Origin: Bacteroidales bacterium
Lineage (GTDB): Bacteria > Bacteroidota > Bacteroidia > Bacteroidales > ML635J-15
Assembly (NCBI GenBank): GCA_028702675.1
Contig: JAQVOJ010000015.1
Coordinates: 1-40,141 of the forward strand
Length of the DNA stretch: 40,141 bases
Reading direction: 5' to 3'
Shown: positions 35,362 to 40,141 of the stretch, piece by piece
Position numbering within the stretch: the stretch's first letter is position 1
Layout: each line of letters begins with the position of its first letter
The notes under the pieces: model-generated
What the model was told of the DNA's origin: nothing
The model's input: only the letters and a program-made list of their open reading frames with translations
The model's database searches: none
Translations under genes and position numbers: made by a program

Positions 35362-36810
35362 ATGTCAGATTCACAAGATAAAGTTTTAAGAGACGTAACT
35401 CAAAACGAATATAAGTACGGTTTTGTAAGTAATATCGCAGCAGAATCTATTCCTAAAGGATTAAGTGAAGATGTTATTCGAATAATTTCTGCCAAAAAGG
35501 AAGAACCCGAATGGATGTTAGATTTTCGCTTAAAGGCTTATCGTAAGTGGCTTACAATGAAAATGCCTGAGTGGGCACATTTAAAAATCCCCGAGATTAA
35601 TTATCAAGATGTTATTTACTATTCTGCTCCTAAGCAAAAAGCAGCACCTGATAGTTTGGATGAAGTAGATCCCGAAATTAGAGAGACTTTTGATAAGTTG
35701 GGGATACCTTTAGATGAACAAAAACGACTATCTGGCGTTGCTGTGGATGCCGTTATGGATAGTGTTTCGATAAAAACGACGTTTCAAGAAAGTCTTGCCG
35801 AAAAAGGTATAATTTTTTGTTCTTTTAGCGAAGCTGTAAAAAATCATCCCGATTTGGTTCGTAAATATATGGGAAGTGTAGTCCCTTATGGCGATAATTA
35901 TTTTGCTGCTCTCAACTCTGCTGTTTTTAGCGATGGCTCGTTTTGCTATATTCCTAAAGGTGTTCGTTGCCCAATGGAGCTTAGTACCTATTTTAGAATC
36001 AATGCCGCCAATACAGGTCAATTTGAACGTACCCTAATTGTTGCCGAAGAAGGAAGCTATGTAAGTTATCTGGAAGGTTGTACAGCTCCTATGAGAGACG
36101 AAAATCAGTTACATGCTGCTATAGTAGAAATTATTGTTAATAAAGATGCTGAGGTTAAGTATTCTACAGTACAGAATTGGTATCCGGGAAATAAAGAGGG
36201 TAAGGGCGGTATTTATAATTTCGTAACAAAAAGAGGAATTTGCAAAGGCGATAATTCAAAGCTAAGCTGGGCACAAGTTGAAACAGGATCGGCAATTACA
36301 TGGAAATATCCAAGTACTATACTTAAAGGCAATAATTCTAGTGGAGAATTTTATAGCGTAGCAGTTACAAATAATTTTCAGCAAGCTGATACAGGCACAA
36401 AAATGATTCATCTTGGAAAAAATACTAGGAGCATCATAGTAAGTAAGGGTATTTCGGCAGGTAAAAGTCAGAATTCGTACAGAGGATTAGTAAAAGTTGC
36501 CAAAAGTGCTACAAATTCACGTAATTTTAGTCAATGCGATAGCCTTTTGCTTGGCGATAAGTGTGGGGCTCATACATTCCCATATATTAATGTTGATAAT
36601 GATACAGCAGTAGTAGAACACGAAGCAACTACTTCAAAAATTGGCGAAGATCAAATTTTTTATTGTAACCAGAGAGGAATAGAAACCGAAGATGCTATTG
36701 GCTTAATAGTAAATGGCTATGCCAAAGAAGTTTTGAATAAATTGCCAATGGAGTTTGCGGTAGAGGCTCAAAAATTATTGCAAATTAGTTTGGAGGGTAG
36801 CGTTGGTTAA
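35362..36810 (+). CDS. sufB: Fe-S cluster assembly scaffold SufB
   Basis: SufB is the scaffold subunit of the SufBCD complex, on which iron-sulfur clusters are built from cysteine-derived sulfur. The 482-residue length is normal. The core motifs are present: [20 protein letters not shown] in the beta-helix and [19 protein letters not shown] near the C terminus. In the latter, C401 corresponds to the cysteine needed for cluster assembly in E. coli Suf[19 protein letters not shown] completes the family signature. The stop and the ATG of the next gene overlap by one base (TAATG). Confidence 0.97.
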   Translation: MSDSQDKVLRDVTQNEYKYGFVSNIAAESIPKGLSEDVIRIISAKKEEPEWMLDFRLKAYRKWLTMKMPEWAHLKIPEINYQDVIYYSAPKQKAAPDSLDEVDPEIRETFDKLGIPLDEQKRLSGVAVDAVMDSVSIKTTFQESLAEKGIIFCSFSEAVKNHPDLVRKYMGSVVPYGDNYFAALNSAVFSDGSFCYIPKGVRCPMELSTYFRINAANTGQFERTLIVAEEGSYVSYLEGCTAPMRDENQLHAAIVEIIVNKDAEVKYSTVQNWYPGNKEGKGGIYNFVTKRGICKGDNSKLSWAQVETGSAITWKYPSTILKGNNSSGEFYSVAVTNNFQQADTGTKMIHLGKNTRSIIVSKGISAGKSQNSYRGLVKVAKSATNSRNFSQCDSLLLGDKCGAHTFPYINVDNDTAVVEHEATTSKIGEDQIFYCNQRGIETEDAIGLIVNGYAKEVLNKLPMEFAVEAQKLLQISLEGSVG

Positions 36811-37370
36811 TGGATAATGATAACCAAAATATTGAATTTAAGCGATTTATAAGCAGAGAGTACTATTCTAAAGATTTAGCATTAGAATATTTGTCGAAGA
36901 GTTGTGCTAATGTTTCAGAAGCTATGCAGCTTGTTTTTGAAGGCAAACATCCCGACGCATGGCGTTCTGCTTATATGCTGGCGTTTTATTTTAATTCACA
37001 ACCAAAATCAGTTAAACCATATATTCACGATATTATTGATTATGTAAAAATAGCGAAACCCGATGGCTTACAGCGAGAATTGCTAAGAATGATTATGTTT
37101 GCAGGTTTTAACGAAGATTATGCCGGTAAAGTTGTTGATTTATGTTTTTCTCTATGGGAGCCAGTTAAAAAACAAGCATCTGTAAGAATGATTGCTCTTA
37201 AAATATTGGTTCAGTATTCCGATTATTATCCGGAACTTAAACCGGAACTTCTTGTTATTACCGAACATGATGGATTTCAAAATCGGCATGGAGCTAAACA
37301 TTCAAAAGATTTAATAAGAAACAAACTAATAAGAGACTGTAAAAAATTAAAACTAAATATTAATTATTGA
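36810..37370 (+). CDS. Uncharacterised helical-repeat-like protein within the suf operon
   Basis: The 186-residue protein has no signal or membrane segment and is predicted entirely helical. Paired helices such as PDAWRSAYMLAFYF, LQRELLRMIMFAGF and QASVRMIALKILVQYSDYYPELK suggest HEAT/armadillo-type repeats, which usually bind proteins. It starts on the last base of sufB and ends five bases before sufC, so it is expected to be made together with SufB and SufC. It has no cysteine cluster that would bind Fe-S. A role as a Suf accessory or partner protein is inference from position. Similar proteins in the phylum are sometimes mislabelled as adenylosuccinate lyase. Confidence 0.8.
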   Translation: MDNDNQNIEFKRFISREYYSKDLALEYLSKSCANVSEAMQLVFEGKHPDAWRSAYMLAFYFNSQPKSVKPYIHDIIDYVKIAKPDGLQRELLRMIMFAGFNEDYAGKVVDLCFSLWEPVKKQASVRMIALKILVQYSDYYPELKPELLVITEHDGFQNRHGAKHSKDLIRNKLIRDCKKLKLNINY

Positions 37371-37375
37371 TAGCT

Positions 37376-38128
37376 ATGTTAAGTATAAAAAATTTACATG
37401 CAGAGATAGATGGAAAAGAAATTCTTAAAGGAATCAATCTTGAAATAAAAGCTGGCGAAATACATGCCATTATGGGTCCTAATGGTTCAGGGAAATCAAC
37501 ATTAGCGTCGGTGCTTACAGGTAGAGATTTGTTTACTGTAACCGAAGGAAAAGTTGTTTTTAAAGGGAGAGACCTTTTAGAAATGGCTCCCGAAGATAGA
37601 GCACGCGAAGGTGTGTTTTTAAGTTTTCAGTATCCAATTGAAATACCCGGCGTAAGTATGGTAAATTTTATGAAAACGGCTGTAAACGAACAAAGAAAAT
37701 ATAAAGGAGAAAAACCTCTTAGTTCTGCCGAGTTTCTTAAATTTATGAGAGAGAAAAAAGAAATGGTTGAAATTGACACTCAGCTTACTAACCGTTCTGT
37801 AAACGAAGGCTTTTCGGGAGGCGAAAAAAAGAAGAATGAGATTTTTCAAATGGCAATGCTTCAGCCCGATTTTGCCATTCTAGACGAAACCGATTCAGGG
37901 CTTGATATTGATGCATTAAGGATTGTGGCTAATGGAGTTAATAAACTTAAAACACCTAATAATTGTGCTCTTGTAATTACTCACTATCAGAGACTTCTAG
38001 ATTATATAGTTCCTGATATTGTCCATATTTTATACGATGGAAAAATTGTAAAATCGGCAGGAAAAGATCTAGCACTCGAACTTGAAGAAAAAGGATATGA
38101 GTGGATAAAAAACGAATTAGCAAAATAA
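37376..38128 (+). CDS. sufC: Fe-S cluster assembly ATPase SufC
   Basis: SufC is the ABC-type ATPase that drives conformational change in the SufBD scaffold. The 250-residue protein has Walker A GPNGSGKS (34-41), the FQYP Q-loop, the signature NEGFSGGEKKK, Walker B PDFAILDETDSGLD and the switch histidine in ITHYQR. SufC proteins typically carry DETDSGLD instead of DEPTSGLD, as seen here. The ATG at 37376 is preferred over the TTG at 37367, which would overlap the previous stop and add residues not seen in the family. Confidence 0.96.
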   Translation: MLSIKNLHAEIDGKEILKGINLEIKAGEIHAIMGPNGSGKSTLASVLTGRDLFTVTEGKVVFKGRDLLEMAPEDRAREGVFLSFQYPIEIPGVSMVNFMKTAVNEQRKYKGEKPLSSAEFLKFMREKKEMVEIDTQLTNRSVNEGFSGGEKKKNEIFQMAMLQPDFAILDETDSGLDIDALRIVANGVNKLKTPNNCALVITHYQRLLDYIVPDIVHILYDGKIVKSAGKDLALELEEKGYEWIKNELAK

Positions 38129-38145
38129 GGTAAATACTAATTGTT

Positions 38146-39501
38146 ATGAATTTAGAGGAAAAATTATATAATATTTATGCCGATAATAAGGATAAACTAA
38201 ATATGGATATTCCTGATTTTATTAGGGAATATGCCGATATTGCAGCTAATAGCATTATTAAAAATGGAATTCCTGATAAATCATACGAAAATTATAAATA
38301 CTCAGATTTTTCAGGTTTTTTAAACAATGGACTTGAGTATTCTTTAGAACCCGAAAAAACGAATATTGATTTAAACGAATACTGGCAATGTCAGGTTCCG
38401 GATATGGATACGCAAGTCATTTTATTAAGCAATGCATGGTATTACGAAAAAAATAATCTGGAAAACAAATTTCCAAAAGGAGTAATTGTGTGTGGGCTAA
38501 GAGAAGCATTTGTAAAATATCCTGAAATAGTTAAAAAACATTACAGCAAATATTTGCCGCAAAATAAAGATGGATATATTGATTTAAATACTGCAATAGC
38601 AAGAGATGGAGTGTTTATTTATGTTCCTAAAGGTGTAAAAATTGATAAAACTATTCAGCTTGTAAATCTTATTCATGGTTTTGCTAATAGAGCAGTAATG
38701 CAACGTAATTTAGTAGTTCTTGAAGAAGACGCTTCCCTTAGGATGATTATTTGTGATCATACTCTTAATCGTACCCAAAACTTTATTAATAGCCTTACCG
38801 AGTCTTATATTGGTAAAAATGCTCACCTCGAATATTATTCTATACAAAACGAACCCGATACTGCAGCTTTACTTAACACACTATGTTTTTATCAAGAGGC
38901 AAATAGTCATCTTACAAATTTAGCGTTTTCGCTACATGGTGGGAGTTTACGTAACAATGTTTATTCTACGCTTGCCGGTGAGCGTGCTCATAGTAATTTG
39001 TACGGTTTGTTTTTAAGTGATAAGAAGCAGCGTGTTGATAATTATACATATATCGATCACAAGGCACCAACCTGTACAAGTAACGAACTATATAAGGGTA
39101 TTTTAGACGATAATGCTAGAGGGGCTTTTTCCGGAAAAATAATGGTTCGTCCCGATGCACAAAAAACCGAGGCTTATCAAACCAATAATAATCTTTGCCT
39201 TACCGATACGGCAAAAATGCGTACAAAACCTCAACTCGAAATTTATGCCGACGATGTAAAATGCTCACATGGTGCTACAGTTGGGCAATTAGACCAAGAA
39301 GCTTTGTTTTATTTACAAAGTAGAGGAATTAGTAAAAAAGAAGCTAAACTTATGCTAATGTTTGCTTTTGCTAACGATATTGTAAGAAATATCCCTGTTA
39401 TCCCTTTAAAAGAACAAATTTCTGGTTTAGTCGATAATCGTCTGAGAGGTGAATTTACCGAATGTAAACATTGTTTGCTTAATTGTAGTAGAAATAGATA
39501 A
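38146..39501 (+). CDS. sufD: Fe-S cluster assembly protein SufD
   Basis: SufD pairs with SufB and SufC in the scaffold complex. The 451-residue protein shares the SufB-like beta-helix. YVPKGVKIDKTIQLVNLIHG lies mid-protein, and the C-terminal KCSHGATVGQLDQEALFYLQ carries H375, matching the histidine of E. coli SufD that helps build the cluster at the SufB-SufD interface. It lies 17 bases after sufC. In many Bacteroidota sufS follows sufD; here the next gene is an exported LamG-like protein, so sulfur supply must be encoded elsewhere or beyond the window. Confidence 0.95.
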   Translation: MNLEEKLYNIYADNKDKLNMDIPDFIREYADIAANSIIKNGIPDKSYENYKYSDFSGFLNNGLEYSLEPEKTNIDLNEYWQCQVPDMDTQVILLSNAWYYEKNNLENKFPKGVIVCGLREAFVKYPEIVKKHYSKYLPQNKDGYIDLNTAIARDGVFIYVPKGVKIDKTIQLVNLIHGFANRAVMQRNLVVLEEDASLRMIICDHTLNRTQNFINSLTESYIGKNAHLEYYSIQNEPDTAALLNTLCFYQEANSHLTNLAFSLHGGSLRNNVYSTLAGERAHSNLYGLFLSDKKQRVDNYTYIDHKAPTCTSNELYKGILDDNARGAFSGKIMVRPDAQKTEAYQTNNNLCLTDTAKMRTKPQLEIYADDVKCSHGATVGQLDQEALFYLQSRGISKKEAKLMLMFAFANDIVRNIPVIPLKEQISGLVDNRLRGEFTECKHCLLNCSRNR

Positions 39502-39532
39502 AGATATTCCTTTATAAACTAAAAATTTGAAA

Positions 39533-40141
39533 ATGAAAAAAGAAATATTATTTTTTCTAAGTTTTGTAATGCTTACAAGCCTTTTTGTGAACGGACAAGT
39601 AATGTACTCAGACGATTTTGAAGCTTATTCTGTGGGTGAAGGAATTGCTTCCGAAGCACCAGATACATGGAACACATGGTCAGAACAGCCCGGTACTGCC
39701 GAAGACCCAACTGTAAGCGATGAGTATGCTCATAGCGGAACAAAATCTGTTAATATACAAGGAACAAACGATGGTGTTATAGAGTTCAACGACCTTACAT
39801 CAAACCGTTATCGTATTGAATTTTATCTTTATATTCCTTCGGGGAAACAAGGATATTACAATATCTTGCAAAATTTTAACCCTACCGGAACAGGTACTAT
39901 CTGGGGTATGCAAATATTTTTTCAGAATGGAATCGGTAGTATAGATGGAAATGGACCTGCGGCTAAAACTTTTCCTTATGAACCTGATACTTGGATTAGA
40001 ATGCAACATTTCGTTGATCTCGACAACGACTGGGTTGATATGTATATTGATGGAGAATTAGTACATGCATACCAATGGAGCCACGGAACTTTTAATGATC
40101 AAACAGGAATTAACAAACTAGACGCTTTAAACTTTTATGCA
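39533..40141 (+). CDS. Exported LamG/concanavalin-like protein, 3' end cut by the window
   Basis: The frame is open from the ATG at 39533 through the last base (203 codons). The signal peptide MKKEILFFLSFVMLTSLFVNG is followed by QVMYSDDFEAYSVGEGIA. DDFE plus a Tyr is the usual start of LamG/concanavalin-type beta-sandwich domains in this phylum. Later segments (IEFYLYIPSGKQGYYNI, WIRMQHFVDLDNDWVDMYID) continue the beta-sandwich pattern. A C-terminal T9SS sorting domain is likely but lies outside the window. The gene begins 31 bases after sufD but is unlikely to be functionally related. Confidence 0.8.
   Translation, partial: MKKEILFFLSFVMLTSLFVNGQVMYSDDFEAYSVGEGIASEAPDTWNTWSEQPGTAEDPTVSDEYAHSGTKSVNIQGTNDGVIEFNDLTSNRYRIEFYLYIPSGKQGYYNILQNFNPTGTGTIWGMQIFFQNGIGSIDGNGPAAKTFPYEPDTWIRMQHFVDLDNDWVDMYIDGELVHAYQWSHGTFNDQTGINKLDALNFYA

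Noticed and set aside
36810-37370. Labelling the suf-operon helical protein as adenylosuccinate lyase
   Set aside because: It is far shorter than that enzyme and lacks its signature and catalytic residues.
1-40141. CRISPR arrays, tRNA or rRNA genes, prophage or toxin-antitoxin loci
   Set aside because: No regularly spaced repeats, cloverleaf with T-loop consensus, rRNA-like stretches, phage structural genes or paired small toxin genes were seen.

Overview
The window is an ordinary-density chromosomal segment of an AT-rich member of the Bacteroidota. Three things point there. The secreted protein at 10602-11528 ends in a type IX secretion (Por) sorting domain. Several genes are preceded by the phylum's TAnnTTTG promoter box, with very short leaders and no Shine-Dalgarno sequence. 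Gene orders such as NUDIX/pyrE, rsfS-ftsH-DUF2007-cdsA and sufB-C-D are typical of the phylum. Genus cannot be settled from the sequence alone. I saw no rRNA, tRNA, CRISPR array, transposase gene or phage gene.

Layout. 1-3048: the 3' part of an exported thioredoxin-fold protein, a NUDIX hydrolase, pyrE and a START/SRPBCC-like protein. 3197-8411: a bacterial SLC12-like cation/chloride or amino-acid transporter, an unrecognised 262-residue protein, and a CPBP membrane protease downstream of ribD. 8520-11528: a calcium/sodium antiporter, an NAD-dependent epimerase-like protein and a T9SS cargo protein. 11576-16515: a tightly packed four-gene operon for a nonulosonic (sialic-acid-like) sugar. It encodes a candidate transferase, a short NeuB, a CMP-sugar synthetase fused to a HAD phosphatase, and a methyltransferase fused to a pyruvyltransferase-like domain. 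16904-18335: a MaoC hydratase and a CitE-type lyase. 18442-23799: an Ig-like lipoprotein, a GT4 glycosyltransferase, a FucP-type sugar permease and a ROK sugar kinase. 23873-27414: rsfS, ftsH, a DUF2007 protein and cdsA, closed by a probable terminator. 27476-32687 (minus strand): mfd, asd and a membrane-anchored GH25 lysozyme. 32688-33362: a 675-base gene-free stretch with two inverted-repeat structures that look like non-autonomous mobile or REP-like elements. 33363-35129: trmO and a multi-pass membrane protein. 35362-39501: sufB, an alpha-helical protein of unknown function, sufC and sufD. The window ends inside a second exported LamG/concanavalin-like protein.

Most of the content is housekeeping. 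The part most likely to hold new biology is the nonulosonate operon, because its architecture departs from textbook NeuB/NeuA systems in several ways at once. After it come the extra gene inside the suf operon, which also has no sufS beside it, and the 224-base inverted-repeat element at 33054-33277.
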